DNA from: Actinacidiphila epipremni
Lineage (GTDB): Bacteria; Actinomycetota; Actinomycetes; Streptomycetales; Streptomycetaceae
DNA length: 64,000 nucleotides
NCBI RefSeq assembly: GCF_012034175.1
Contig: NZ_JAATEJ010000002.1
Span: 186,001 to 250,000, forward strand
Direction: 5' to 3'
Positions within the stretch are counted from its first letter, which is position 1, and every line of letters starts with the position of its first letter. Below are positions 43,519 to 53,938 of the stretch, piece by piece. The position numbers and the translations under genes are program-made. The notes below the pieces were generated by a model that saw only the letters and a program-made list of their open reading frames with translations, had not been told where the DNA came from and made no database searches.

Positions 43519-46500
43519 TTACGAGGTGCCGGTGCTGTCGAGTTCCACGGAGTCGTGCAGGGTGATGATCTGGGCCGGGGTCAAGACTCCTTGGCAGGCC
43601 CACACGTCGTCGATCTGGCCGGAGAAGGGTTGTGTCCATGTGCCGGCGCTCAGGCCCCGCCCGAACTGCAGTCCTCTGGTGGCGGTGAGCGGCTGCACGG
43701 CGCCCGTGAACGAGACGTGTTGGGTGCAGGTGCCGGAGGTGTCCTCGTCGTCGCAGACCTGGTCTTCGGTCTGACCGTTGACGTAGAGGGTGAGCTGGTT
43801 GGACAGCGCGTCGTACGTCACGGCCAGATGCGTCCAGTTGCTTGCCTGCCCGGTGTCGGCGGAGTGAGCGACGACGGTGTGGGCTCGTGGTGTCCCGTCG
43901 GCAACTGTTTCCGCCTGCCACTCACCGACGACCGTGTCAAGGTCGGGGTCGTCGGGGAAGTCGGGGTCGTGGTCGGTGCGCACGTAGTGCCAGCGGATGG
44001 TTGCGGCGCTGTCGGTGTCGTCGCCGAGCGACAGGACGGTCATGTCGTGGGTCGGGGTGGCTGCGGTCTGTGCCCAGCCGGCGAGGGTGAAGCTTTCGTC
44101 CGTGCGCAGCGGTGTATCGGTGGTCGCGGCGTAGGCGGTGTCGCCGTCGAGGCTCAAGGCTCCTGTGCCGATGTTCGCGTCGTTCGAGATCGCTGCCGGT
44201 CCGTACAAGGTGGCCGGGTGGGTGCCGAGGTCGTCGGGGGATGTCGGGGGTGTTGCGGTGTCGGCGGTGTTGAACTTCCATCGTCCGGCCACCTGGGGTC
44301 GTTGCTGGATCATCGTCTGGATCTCGGGGGCGGTGACGATCCGGTCGAAGACGCGGACGTCGTCGATGTCGCCGCCGAAGAACTCGTCGTTGGCGCCTTC
44401 ACGGTTGACGGCGCCGAACTGCAGACCGCCCGGGGTGGTCCAGGGGCTGGTCTGGGTGTAGGCGACGGTGCTGACGAGGTAGCCGTTGACGTAGAGCTTG
44501 TTCTGGTGGGCGGTCTGGTCGCTGACACCCACCAGATGAGTCCACTCTCCTGTGGTCGGGCCGATGCACGGCACGCCGTTGGCGTCCGGGTGGCCGACGG
44601 TGCAGGCCGGCTGGTTGGCGCTGATGAGCGTCGCGGTGGAGGTGTCGGCCTGGTAGCGGCCGAACACCCACGTCTTGGCATAGGTGGAGTAGTAGAGCGA
44701 GAACTCGTTGTTGTGCACTCCGTTTTGCGTGACGGCCATCCGCGCTTTGGTTTCGCCCGCCGCGATGGCCGGAAGTCGCACCCAGGCCGACACGGAGAAG
44801 TTGCGGGTGCCGTCGACCTGCGGGCGGCCGGTGCGGGCGTAGCTGTCGGCGCCGAAGTGCGCTGCCTTGTCGACGGCGCCGGTGATTCCTGTGGTCACGG
44901 TTCCGGAGATGCCCGCGTCGGGTGCCTCGCCGGTGCCGGTCATGGTGGTGCCGGTCTCGTCCATACTCCACACCGCTTTGGCCGGGACCCCTGTGGTCAG
45001 GGGCGTGTCGGCGGCGAGGTTGCCCACTTCGGCCGGGGTCAGGGGCCGGTTCCAGATGCGGACGTCGTCCAGGGAGCCGTTCCACGGGTCGGCGTAAATC
45101 CCCTGGGCCAGCAGCCGGCCGAACTGCAGGGCGCCAATGGCGGACGGCGTCGACGGCGCCGCGACGGCGGTCGAGGGGGTTCCGTTGACGTAGAGGGTCT
45201 GTGTGTGGGCGGCCTGGTCGTAGACGCCGGTCAGATGGGTCCAGGTGCCCGTCGCGACCGGCTGGGTGGACGCTGCTGTCTGCCAGGTGAACCCCGGGGC
45301 GTCCTTCGACGCGGTCTTGAACGTCCACTGCCCGCCGTACGCACCGAGCGCGAATCCGCCCGTGTACGCGCCGTCCTGGCTCACCGCGGCCCGGTCGACA
45401 CCGGAGTCCGCGAGGTTCACCCACGCCGATACGGTGAAGCCGCCCGCAGGGTCCACCACCGCTCCCGGGGTGGAGGCGTAGTCGGCGGGTGTCCCGTCGG
45501 CGGCGAGACCGCCGGGCAGCTTCAGCGCCGTACCCGCGTGACCCGGGTCCCCGCCTGCCGCGGCACCGGAAAGGGTCGCCTGGAAGGATCCTCCGTCACC
45601 GGCGAGGCTTCCTGCTCCCGCGGCGTCGTCCATCGCCCAGCCCGCACGCTGCGGGTCACCAGCGGAGACGTTGAAGTAGTACGTCGTGGGAGACGAGGCG
45701 TTACCCGCGGCGTCCAGCGCCCGTACCGACAGGTAGTGCGGGCCTTCGGACTGCTGGAGCAGACTCACCGACTTCGCGGCACCGCCCGTCGTGGCAACGG
45801 CGTGGGCGGCCGACGGTGCGGTGTCGAGCCCGTACTGGTAGGCCACCGCGTCAGTCGAGGTGGTGGCGAAGGTGAACGTCCCGTACCGGCCCACCCCGTC
45901 CGTCCAGGGCAGCAGGTCACTCTGGTCCTGCGCACCGGGGAACGTCGAGGAGGACACGCCCGGCCCGGCCGGAATGCTGGTGTCGATCCTGAAGTAGCAG
46001 TCGGTCTGCACGTCACCCGCAGAACTCCACGGGCCCCACTCAGAACCGTCCCAGGCACGCGCCTCCCAGCCCAGAGACTTACCCGTGTTGCCCGGCACCG
46101 CGGACGGCAACGTCATCGAGAACTGCGACCCGGACGCCTTGAACGTGGTCGAAGCCGGTACGGTGGCCTCCGCGCCCGTCGACCACCACCGGCGCCGAAG
46201 ACCGTCACCGGCATCCCATGCGGCGGCGAACTGCACGCCTATCCGGTCCCCGTCCGGATCGAAGACCTTCGCCGTCACCTGCGGCCACTTGTTGACGGAG
46301 ATCGGGGACGTCTGGCACACCGATCCGGGTGACATCGTCAGGTCCTTCATCAGCGGCTGCTTCGGCGGCAGGTTGTACTGCACCCGAAGACTCGCCGCGT
46401 CCGTGAACCGCTTCCACCCGTAAGGATCCGTCTCGTCCGACGCCTTCAAGCCCAGCGTCATGACCGGCCAGTTGCCGTCGGCCGCACGCTGCACCTGCGT

Positions 46501-47924
46501 CCGGAGCGCCGCCGATGTCGTGCCTCCGAACTCCAGATCGCCTGCCGGGCACTCGTCGCGGCCCTTGGCGTCGGTGATCGTCTGGAGGTCCAGCTGCCAG
46601 AAAGGCGACGTACCCGAGGTGGAACTGGAGTTGTTCCACGTGGTGCCTGTTCCGATCTTCTTCGTCAGCCACAGCTGCACAGGCTTCTTGGTGCAGCTGA
46701 ACGCGAAAGACTCGTGAACGTCGAACTCAGCCGACAGGATGTGCTTTCCGGCAAAAGCCTGCCCCTGGACAGGCAGCGAGTACAGCACGCGCTTCACGTC
46801 CTGGGCCGAGCAGGTCGGGGACACGCAGTAGCCGGTGCCGAAAGACTCGACGTACGTGCTGTTGTAGCTGAACTTCCAGTAGTCCTGCGAGGGGTTCGCC
46901 CGCGAGATGCCCGCCCAGCCGCCCGCGTGCGGGGTGGTGATACCCGGGTCGATCATCACCGGATACACCGTCGTCGGAGCACTCAACAAGTCCTGATCAG
47001 GGGTGAGCGTCAGCGACCCCTGATCACCGGCGATCGCCACAGCGACGGCCGCGGCATGCTCCTCGCCCCCGGGAGGAGCCTCCTCCCCCGCAGCGGAGAC
47101 ACCCACGCGGGATGCCGACGCAGTCGCCTGCGCGGACGCCGGGCCCGGCCCGTCCTGGGCAGCCGCCGAGGAGTCGAACATCATCGGCTGCGGAGCCTCG
47201 AACACCGTCCCGCCGCCGGCGACATCCACAGCCGACAACGACCCGTCCCCGTTCTCACGCATCGACAACTGGTCGCTGGACATCCCGAAGGTGAGCTGGG
47301 CCAGCGCGGGATTCCGGGCAGCCTCAGCCGTCTTCACCACGACCAGCTCGGTGAAACCGCTCGACGTCGCCGTCATCCGCAAGTCGACGTCGGGCAGGAT
47401 CCCCCGGTACTCGGCCGTGCTCCCGTTCACCACCGGGTCCGGCAGCGGGTCGGGCCACGACAACGCCAGCTGCTTGCCGGCTCGCGCGATCCGCACCAGC
47501 GGCTGCGACCCACCCCCGGAGAACTCCAGATCAGCCAGCGTCGCCTTCGGCGCAACACCCCCGTCGGGTGCGGCCTGCAAAGCGGTATCGATCGCCGTCC
47601 ACTTCCCGGCCTTGCGGTACGCACCGGATTCGCGTGGATCGTCGCCACCAGCGTCCCGTCCGGCTGCGCCGACACATCCGTGTTCTCATCCGTCAACGCC
47701 GGCACCGGCACCGCCTGGCCCGACCGGCGCGCGGCAGCCACCGCCAACGACTCCGGCGAATCCGACGGCCCACCGGCAGTGCCAGAAGCCTCCGCGGCAG
47801 CATCCCCCACCGGCACGGGCTCATCCGCCACCGCGGTGACCTCCCCCGCCGACAACGCCGCCCCCACCAGCACCGCGAACACACCCACACAGGCCGCAGC
47901 CTGCCGCCGCCGCACCCCACGCAG
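43519..47924 (-). pseudogene. LamG/DNRLRE partner protein, interrupted by a one-base frameshift
   Basis: Two frames together encode about 1460 residues. The 5' frame has a signal peptide (AACVGVFAVLVGAALSAGEV) and runs to VATIHANPVR near 47630. The second frame continues YRKAGKWTAIDTALQAAPDG and holds the DNRLRE-like domain and three LamG jellyrolls (starting near GWAMDDAAGAG, VWSMDETGTT and GRWKFNTAD). Adding one base after CCGGTGCG restores one continuous protein, so a single base appears lost, by mutation or sequencing error. The start may be CTG at 47924, 7 bases after GGAGG; the GTG at 47915 is 16 bases away from it. If the frameshift is real, the export or display partner of the toxin is lost. 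Confidence 0.75.
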
Positions 47925-48269
47925 GGCACGACCTCCCCCCCCGCCCCATCAAAGCCCCCACACCGTCCACACAACTCACACACAGGTGAACGGATCCAAC
48001 ACGGAGCAACACGGGCAGTCAACGGTTCGCGTTACACGCAACCGGACACGACAACCTGACGGGGCTACAGATGAGATGTGGCGAACAGCACACTCACAGC
48101 GGACACCTCAGGAAGAATATACACAACCAGGACGTCACTTACGCTTTAAATGTCCAATATGCGCCCGACCGCCAAAAAAGGCAGTTACGAAATGTTTGGC
48201 CCCACCACCCCCATTCTTTGCTCTTACTTGAACCAAGGGATCCGACGCGGATCCAGCGTGCGGTACGCC
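47925..48269. other. AT-rich intergenic region upstream of the LamG-RHS module
   Basis: 345 bases with clearly lower GC (runs such as CTTTAAATGTCCAATATG and AAAAAAGG). No gene is seen. It probably contains the promoter of the minus-strand LamG-RHS-Imm1 operon (TATATT near 48120 on the minus strand is a possible -10) and marks foreign DNA next to ychF. Confidence 0.5.
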
Positions 48270-48302
48270 GACGGGGTCGGCCCTGGTTGGGCCGACTCCG
48301 TC
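48270..48302 (-). terminator. Strong hairpin 47 bases after ychF
   Basis: Arms of 14 bp (48270-48283 and 48289-48302) pair with one mismatch around the loop TGGTT. It lies directly downstream of the ychF stop, on the island side of the att-like repeat, and can end transcription from ychF and shield the island promoter. Confidence 0.7.
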
Positions 48303-48343
48303 TGACCTGTGTGTTTGTGGGGTGGGGCTGCCCAGGCCAAGGG

Positions 48344-48366
48344 GTCCGCTACACGTTGAAGCGGAA
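48344..48366. repeat. Right copy of the 23-bp ychF 3'-end repeat (att-like)
   Basis: Identical to 32996-33018. It covers the last five sense codons and the stop of ychF plus five bases beyond it, so an insertion here leaves ychF intact, which is typical of integrase target sites in 3' gene ends. Confidence 0.6.
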
Positions 48367-49437
48367 TTCGACCACGTCGCCGTCCTGCATGACGTAGTCC
48401 TTGCCCTCCATGCGGGCCTTGCCCTTGGCGCGGGCTTCTTGGACGGAGCCGGAGGTGATGAGGTCGGGGAAGGAGATGACCTCGGCCTTGATGAAGCCTT
48501 TTTGGAAGTCCGTGTGGATGACGCCGGCGGCTTCCGGGGCGGTGGCGCCGCGTTTGATGGTCCAGGCGCGGGATTCCTTGGGGCCGGCGGTGAGGTAGGT
48601 CTGCAGGCCCAGGGTGGTGAAGCCGACGCGGGCGAGGGTGGCCAGGCCCGGTTCGGTGGCGCCGACGGATTCGAGGAGTTCGAGGGCGTCGGCGTCGTCG
48701 AGTTCGGCGAGGTCGGCTTCGAGCTTGGCGTTGAGGAAGATCGCCTCGGCCGGGGCGACGAGGGCGCGCTGCTCGGCCTTGAAGGTCTCGTCGGTGAGCT
48801 CCTCCTCGTCGACGTTGAAGACGTAGAGGAAGGGCTTGGCGGTGAGCAGGTGGAGGTCGTGCAGGAGGGCGGCGCGCTCGGAGCCCTGGACGAGGCCCTG
48901 GGAGAAGAGGGTGTCGCCGCGTTCCAGGATCGCCTGGGCCTCCTCGACGGCGGCGACCTTCGGGGCGGTGTCCTTCTTGATCCGGGCTTCCTTCTGCAGC
49001 CGCGGCAGCACCTTCTCGATGGTCTGCAGGTCGGCGAGGATGAGCTCGGTGTTGATGGTCTCGATGTCGTCCTTCGGGGAGACCTTGCCGTCGACGTGGA
49101 CGACGTTCTCGTCCCGGAAGGCCCGGATGACCTGGCAGATCGCGTCGGACTCGCGGATGTTGGCCAGGAACTTGTTGCCCAGGCCCTCGCCCTCGGAGGC
49201 GCCGCGCACGATGCCGGCGATGTCGACGAAGTCGACGGTGGCGGGGAGGATGCGGGCCGAGCCGAAGATCTCCGCGAGCTTGTCCAGGCGCGGGTCGGGG
49301 ACGCCGACGACGCCGACGTTGGGCTCGATGGTGGCGAACGGGTAGTTGGCCGCGAGCACGTCGTTCTTGGTCAGGGCGTTGAAGAGCGTCGACTTGCCGA
49401 CGTTCGGCAGGCCGACGATTCCGATGGTGAGCGACAC
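48349..49437 (-). CDS. ychF: Redox-responsive ATPase/GTPase YchF
   Basis: A 362-residue Obg-like P-loop protein, very conserved: Walker A GLPNVGKSTLFNAL at residues 8-21, NYPFATIEPNVG, DFVDIAGIVRGASEGEGLGNKFL, and a C-terminal TGS domain ending in VVEFRFNV. YchF binds ribosomes, prefers ATP, and acts in stress and translation control. Full length, with a GTG start (VSLTIGIVG). Upstream sequence in the same frame is not conserved and is left out. Its 3' end carries the att-like repeat. It is the border gene between accessory and core DNA. Confidence 0.97.
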   Translation of the reverse strand: MSLTIGIVGLPNVGKSTLFNALTKNDVLAANYPFATIEPNVGVVGVPDPRLDKLAEIFGSARILPATVDFVDIAGIVRGASEGEGLGNKFLANIRESDAICQVIRAFRDENVVHVDGKVSPKDDIETINTELILADLQTIEKVLPRLQKEARIKKDTAPKVAAVEEAQAILERGDTLFSQGLVQGSERAALLHDLHLLTAKPFLYVFNVDEEELTDETFKAEQRALVAPAEAIFLNAKLEADLAELDDADALELLESVGATEPGLATLARVGFTTLGLQTYLTAGPKESRAWTIKRGATAPEAAGVIHTDFQKGFIKAEVISFPDLITSGSVQEARAKGKARMEGKDYVMQDGDVVEFRFNV

Positions 49438-49623
49438 GTGGCGACTTCCCGTAGCTTCCCGTAGCGGGCCCGGAGCGGGCCGCGCACCCGCGGGGCGGGC
49501 GCGTCGCCATTTTACGGGGCCCGGGCGCGCCGCCCGGCCCGGCTTCGAACACCGGCGCCCAGCCGGGGGAATGTCCGCGGGCGCTCCCGGGTTTCGGCAG
49601 CTGATCTGACTACGCTGCGTGGT

Positions 49624-50298
49624 GTGGATCAACACAGTGCGCGTACGGGCGGCCCCGCCGGCGGCGGTGCGCCCGCCCCGGTGGCACCGCCCGGCGGTGC
49701 GCACACCGGCGCGACCCCCGTCGCCCCGCCGCCCGTCCCCACGCGCCCGCCGACCGCGCCCGCCTCGCCGCGAGACCCCGCACCCCGAGACCCCGCGCCC
49801 CAACCCCCCAAGCAGCGCCTCGCCCGGCTCCTGCGCACCGCCCCGCGCGCAGCGATCCGCCGCGCCCGCGCCTGGCGCAGCCCCCGCCCCCGGCTCACCG
49901 GCCTCGGCACCGGTGTCCTCACCACCCTCGTGGCCGTCCTCGCCGGTGCGCTCGACTCCGCGCTCTTCGACGGCCCCGGCGTCTTCTTCGGCGTCGTCTT
50001 CGTCGCCGTCTGCGTCACCGGCGCCGTCTACGTACGGCCGTACGACCTCGTCGCCGCGCCCGTCTCCGCGCCGATCTCCTTCGCCATCGCCATCGCGCTC
50101 ACCGCCGACGACGGCGACGGCAGCTTCGTCGGCCGCCTCCTGGGGCTGTTCACCGGGCTGGCCCTGCTGACCGGCTGGCTCTACACCGGCACGGTCGCGG
50201 CGGCGCTGATCGTCGCGGTCAGAGCTTTGCGGCTGCCATCGCGGCGCCGACGATCCCGGCGTTGTTCTGCAGCTCGGCGGGGACGATCCGCGCGCTGA
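49624..50298 (+). CDS. DUF6542-type membrane protein
   Basis: 224 residues. The first 80 residues are a Pro/Ala-rich disordered cytoplasmic segment, followed by a basic stretch and three or four hydrophobic helices (GVLTTLVAVLAGAL, VFFGVVFVAVCVTGAVYV, LVAAPVSAPISFAIAIAL, LLTGWLYTGTVAAALIVAV). It matches the DUF6542 pattern of Streptomyces; function unknown. The GTG start has no obvious ribosome site and may be leaderless. The end overlaps the convergent ppgK gene by 80 bp, and the last 25 residues are only a basic tail. Confidence 0.75.
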   Translation: MDQHSARTGGPAGGGAPAPVAPPGGAHTGATPVAPPPVPTRPPTAPASPRDPAPRDPAPQPPKQRLARLLRTAPRAAIRRARAWRSPRPRLTGLGTGVLTTLVAVLAGALDSALFDGPGVFFGVVFVAVCVTGAVYVRPYDLVAAPVSAPISFAIAIALTADDGDGSFVGRLLGLFTGLALLTGWLYTGTVAAALIVAVRALRLPSRRRRSRRCSAARRGRSAR

Positions 50299-50962
50299 GC
50301 CCGTGGCCGTGCAGGTAGGGCAGGAACTTCTCCGACTTGCGGCTGATCCCGCCGCCCAGCACGAACAGGTCCGGCGAGAAGAGCATCTCCACGTGCGCCA
50401 GGTACTTGCGCAGCCGGTGCGCCCAGTGCTCCCAGCTCAGGTCCTCGTCCTCGCGGGCCTTGACCGAGGCGCGCGACTCCGCGTCGTGGCCGTGCAGCTC
50501 CAGGTGGCCGAGCTCGGTGTTCGGCACCAGGCGGCCGTCGACGAAGACGGCGCTGCCGATGCCCGTGCCCAGCGTCAGCACGATGACCGTGCCGCCGTGC
50601 CCGCGCCCGGCCCCGAAGGTCATCTCGGCGACGCCCGCCGCGTCCGCGTCGTTGAGCACCGTCACCGGCAGGCCCAGCCGCTCGCTGATCGCGGTGCGGG
50701 CGTCCAGGCCGATCCAGCCCTTGTCGACGTTGGCGGCGGTACGCGTCACGCCGTCGACGACCACGCCGGGGAAGGTCACGCCGAGCGGGCCCGTCCAGCC
50801 GAAGTGCGTCACGACGTCGTACACGCCGTCCAGCACCGCCTCCGGGGTCGCCGGATGCGGGGTCAGCACCTTGTAGCGCTCGTCGGACAGGTCGCCCTTG
50901 TCGAGATCGACCGGCGCGCCCTTGATGCCCGTACCGCCGATGTCCACACCGAACACGTCCAT
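50219..50962 (-). CDS. ppgK: Polyphosphate glucokinase
   Basis: A 247-residue ROK-type sugar kinase that phosphorylates glucose using inorganic polyphosphate or ATP. The nucleotide/phosphate motif GVDIGGTGIKGA is at the N-terminus; LNDADAAGVAE holds the catalytic Asp; LTLGTGIGSAVF is the second phosphate loop; ELGHLELHGHDAE is the glucose site; and SPDLFVLGGGISRK is typical of the actinobacterial PpgK group. Length is normal. It supplies glucose 6-phosphate in the cytoplasm. Confidence 0.95.
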   Translation of the reverse strand: MDVFGVDIGGTGIKGAPVDLDKGDLSDERYKVLTPHPATPEAVLDGVYDVVTHFGWTGPLGVTFPGVVVDGVTRTAANVDKGWIGLDARTAISERLGLPVTVLNDADAAGVAEMTFGAGRGHGGTVIVLTLGTGIGSAVFVDGRLVPNTELGHLELHGHDAESRASVKAREDEDLSWEHWAHRLRKYLAHVEMLFSPDLFVLGGGISRKSEKFLPYLHGHGLSARIVPAELQNNAGIVGAAMAAAKL

Positions 50963-51044
50963 GACCTCCAGGCTAGAGGCGGGCCCGGGACCTCACCTCT
51001 TGTGGCTCCCCCCGCGGGAGGCGGGAAAAAAATACAGACCGCTC

Positions 51045-52028
51045 TTATGCGGATTCCCCGGCGGCGGCCTCCGCACGCAGGTCGCGGCGCAGTTCCTTCG
51101 GCAGCGAGAACTGGATGTGCTCCTCGGTGGCCGTGACGACCGAGACATCGCCGAAGCCGCGCGCGGCCAGCCACTCCAGCACCCCGTCGACCAGGATCTC
51201 CGGTACGGAGGCGCCGGACGTGACCCCGACCGTGCGGACACCCTCCAGCCACGCCTCGTCGATCTCGTCGGCGAAGTCGACCAGGTGCGCGGCGCCCGCG
51301 CCCGCCTGGAGGGCGACCTCGACGAGCCGGATGGAGTTGGACGAGTTGCGCGAGCCGACGACCACGACCAGGTCCGCCTCGGCGGCGATCTGCTTGATCG
51401 CGGTCTGCCGGTTCTGCGTGGCGTAGCAGATGTCGTCGCTGGGCGGCGAGAGCAGGTTGGGGAAGCGGTCCTTGAGGGCGTCGACGGTCTCCATCGTCTC
51501 GTCGACCGACAGCGTCGTCTGCGACAGCCACACGACCTTGTTCTCGTCGCGCACGTCCAGGCCGGCGACGTCGCCGGGGCCGTCGACCAGGTGGGTGCGC
51601 TCGGGCGCCTCGCCCATCGTGCCGATGACCTCCTCATGGCCCTCGTGGCCGATGAGCAGGATGTCGTAGTCCTCGTTCGCGTAGCGCACGGCCTCGCGGT
51701 GGACCTTGGTGACCAGCGGGCAGGTGGCGTCGATGGAGGCGAGCTTGCGGCGGTCGGCCTCCTCGTGGACGACCGGGGCGACGCCGTGCGCGGAGAAGAT
51801 GACGATCGCGTTCTCCGGCACCTCCTCGGTCTCCTCGACGAAGACGGCGCCCTTCTTCTCCAGCGTCTGCACGACGTACTTGTTGTGGACGATCTGCTTG
51901 CGGACGTAGACCGGGGCGCCGTACTGCTCGAGCGCCTTCTCGACGGTGATCACGGCACGGTCGACACCCGCGCAGTACCCGCGGGGGGCGGCGAGCAGGA
52001 CACGGCGGCTGCTGGCTTCGGTCGTCAT
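51045..52028 (-). CDS. ispH: 4-hydroxy-3-methylbut-2-enyl diphosphate reductase
   Basis: 327 residues. It is the last enzyme of the MEP isoprenoid pathway and makes IPP and DMAPP from HMBPP using a [4Fe-4S] cluster. The three cluster cysteines lie in [15 protein letters not shown] and ICYATQN; the substrate His residues are in SAHGV and GHEGHEEV, and the catalytic Glu in the TxE region after the first His. Start at the ATG 52028 ([19 protein letters not shown]); an ATG 9 bases further upstream is possible. Divergent from xseA. Confidence 0.96.
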   Translation of the reverse strand: MTTEASSRRVLLAAPRGYCAGVDRAVITVEKALEQYGAPVYVRKQIVHNKYVVQTLEKKGAVFVEETEEVPENAIVIFSAHGVAPVVHEEADRRKLASIDATCPLVTKVHREAVRYANEDYDILLIGHEGHEEVIGTMGEAPERTHLVDGPGDVAGLDVRDENKVVWLSQTTLSVDETMETVDALKDRFPNLLSPPSDDICYATQNRQTAIKQIAAEADLVVVVGSRNSSNSIRLVEVALQAGAGAAHLVDFADEIDEAWLEGVRTVGVTSGASVPEILVDGVLEWLAARGFGDVSVVTATEEHIQFSLPKELRRDLRAEAAAGESA

Positions 52029-52121
52029 GGCGTCCATCGTACGGGGGTGTGCGGGGCGCGTGCGGGGGGCGCCGGGAGTTCGCCGCGGGGGTGTGTCAGT
52101 GGGCGGCGATAGGGTCGGGGA

Positions 52122-53336
52122 ATGGCTCTGAGCACGTCGGCGGAAGCGCCGATCCCGGTCGGTGAGGTGTCGCGGCTGATCGGCGGGTGGATCGACCGGC
52201 TCGGTGCCGTGTGGGTCGAGGGCCAGATCACCCAGCTCAGCCGGCGGCCCGGCGCGGGCGTGGTGTTCCTGACGCTGCGCGACCCCTCGCACGACATCTC
52301 GCTGACGGTGACGTGCTTCCGGGCCGTCTTCGACCAGGTCGCCGATGTCGTCGGCGAGGGCGCGCGGGTGGTGCTGCACGCCAAGCCGGAGTGGTACGGG
52401 CCGCGCGGCACGCTGTCGCTGCGGGCGGTGGAGATCCGCCCGGTGGGCGTCGGCGAGCTGCTGGCCCGGCTGGAGCGGCTGAAGCGGCAGTTGGCCGGCG
52501 AGGGGCTGTTCGCGGCCGACCGCAAGCGCCCGCTGCCCTTCCTGCCGCAGCTCGTCGGCCTGGTGACGGGCCGTGCGTCGGCGGCCGAGCGGGACGTACG
52601 GGAGAACGCCCGGCTGCGCTGGCCGGCGGTGCGCTTCGAGGTGCGCAACGTGCCCGTGCAGGGCGCGAGCGCGGTGCCGCAGGTCATCGCGGCGGTACGG
52701 GAGCTGGACGCGCACCCGGAGGTGGACGTGATCGTCGTGGCGCGCGGCGGCGGCAGCGTGGAGGATCTGCTGCCGTTCTCCGACGAGCGGCTGGTGCGGG
52801 CGGTCGCGCAGTGCACGACGCCGGTGGTGTCGGCGATCGGGCACGAGCCGGACTCGCCGCTGCTGGACCTGGTGGCGGACCTGCGGGCCTCGACGCCGAC
52901 GGACGCCGCCAAGCGCGTGGTGCCGGACGTGCGCGAGGAGCTGGCCCGGGTGCGGCTGGTCAGCGACCGGGCGCTGCGGGTGATGCGCGGGCTGCTGGAC
53001 CGGGAGGAGCGGGGCCTGGCGGCGGCGCTGAGCCGGCCGGCGATGGCCCGGCCCGAGCTGATGATCGACGGGCGGGCCGCGGAGGTCGCCGACCGGCTGG
53101 ACCGGGCCCGCCGCTCGCTGCGGCACGCCCTGGACCGCGCCGACGCCGACCTCTCGCACACCCTGGCCCGGGTGGTGGCCCTCTCCCCCGCCGCGACGCT
53201 GCGCCGCGGGTACGCGGTGCTGGAGCGCGCGGACGGCTCGGCGGTCCGTGACCCGGCGGAGGTGGCGGAGGGCGAGCGGCTGCGCGCCCGGGTGGCGGCG
53301 GGCGACTTCACCGTACGGGTGAGCCCGGCGCAGTGA
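52122..53336 (+). CDS. xseA: Exodeoxyribonuclease VII large subunit
   Basis: 404 residues. The N-terminal OB fold ([25 protein letters not shown]) and the XseA catalytic region ([64 protein letters not shown]) are complete, followed by a helical C-terminus that binds XseB. The enzyme degrades single-stranded DNA to oligonucleotides and serves in repair. It forms an operon with xseB, 114 bp downstream. Confidence 0.96.
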   Translation: MALSTSAEAPIPVGEVSRLIGGWIDRLGAVWVEGQITQLSRRPGAGVVFLTLRDPSHDISLTVTCFRAVFDQVADVVGEGARVVLHAKPEWYGPRGTLSLRAVEIRPVGVGELLARLERLKRQLAGEGLFAADRKRPLPFLPQLVGLVTGRASAAERDVRENARLRWPAVRFEVRNVPVQGASAVPQVIAAVRELDAHPEVDVIVVARGGGSVEDLLPFSDERLVRAVAQCTTPVVSAIGHEPDSPLLDLVADLRASTPTDAAKRVVPDVREELARVRLVSDRALRVMRGLLDREERGLAAALSRPAMARPELMIDGRAAEVADRLDRARRSLRHALDRADADLSHTLARVVALSPAATLRRGYAVLERADGSAVRDPAEVAEGERLRARVAAGDFTVRVSPAQ

Positions 53337-53450
53337 CCCGGGGGCGTACGGAGCCTGCGCCGGCGGGCGTACGGGACGCACGACCGCGGGCGTACGGCGT
53401 CCCGGGGCCGGCGGGCCGGATTGTCGGCGGGCGCCCCTAGGCTGGTGGGC

Positions 53451-53759
53451 ATGAGCGAGCAGGACACCACCACCGCGGCGTTGGGCTACGAGCAGGCGCG
53501 CGACGAGCTGATCGAGGTCGTACGGCGGCTGGAGACCAGCGGCGCCACGCTGGAGGAGTCGCTCGCGCTGTGGGAGCGCGGCGAGGAGCTGGCGCGGGTG
53601 TGCCGGCACTGGCTGGAGGGCGCCCGGCGCCGGCTGGACGCGGCGCTGGCCGCCGAGGAGGAGGCGGACGCGGCGGAGGCCGCGGGCGGCCCCGGGACCG
53701 GCGGCAGGGGTACGGGCGGCAGGGGTACGGACGCCGGGGACGAGCCGGACGAGGGCTGA
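53451..53759 (+). CDS. xseB: Exodeoxyribonuclease VII small subunit
   Basis: 102 residues. The conserved core ([20 protein letters not shown], then [15 protein letters not shown]) is a two-helix unit that binds the large subunit in several copies. Start is the ATG at 53451 (MSEQDTT). The last 25 residues are a Gly-rich repetitive tail ([15 protein letters not shown]), encoded by a short tandem repeat, which makes the protein longer than the usual 70-80 residues. Confidence 0.93.
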   Translation: MSEQDTTTAALGYEQARDELIEVVRRLETSGATLEESLALWERGEELARVCRHWLEGARRRLDAALAAEEEADAAEAAGGPGTGGRGTGGRGTDAGDEPDEG

Positions 53760-53938
53760 CGCAAGCCCCGATTCCGCCCACTCCGGGCATGAAACACCAG
53801 GTCAGAGCCCTGGGGCAGTGATCGTCGTCACAGTTGAATCCGGAATGGTTGAGCATTCACCCAGGTTGAACCCGGGTGTCCCACCCCGGTGGCGACCGTA
53901 TGACGACCGCTCGAACCACTCCCCCCAAGAGGTATTCC

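Larger units (their letters stand above)
32996..48366. mobile_element. Putative genomic island integrated at the 3' end of ychF
   Basis: The island is bounded by a 23-bp perfect direct repeat; the right copy is the true 3' end of ychF (last five sense codons, stop, and five bases beyond). Inside are an hsdM fossil, two insertion sequences, the Imm1 and RHS-deaminase genes and a frameshifted LamG gene. No integrase gene is seen, so it would be a defective or decayed element, or the integrase was lost with the hsdM region. Base composition is lower and less even than in the flanking core. The repeat is observed; the integration history is inference. Confidence 0.5.

Noticed and set aside
47600..47640. 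Programmed frameshift in the second LamG gene
   Set aside because: There is no slippery run or following hairpin at the joint; simple base loss or sequencing error is more likely. The first LamG gene has no such frameshift.
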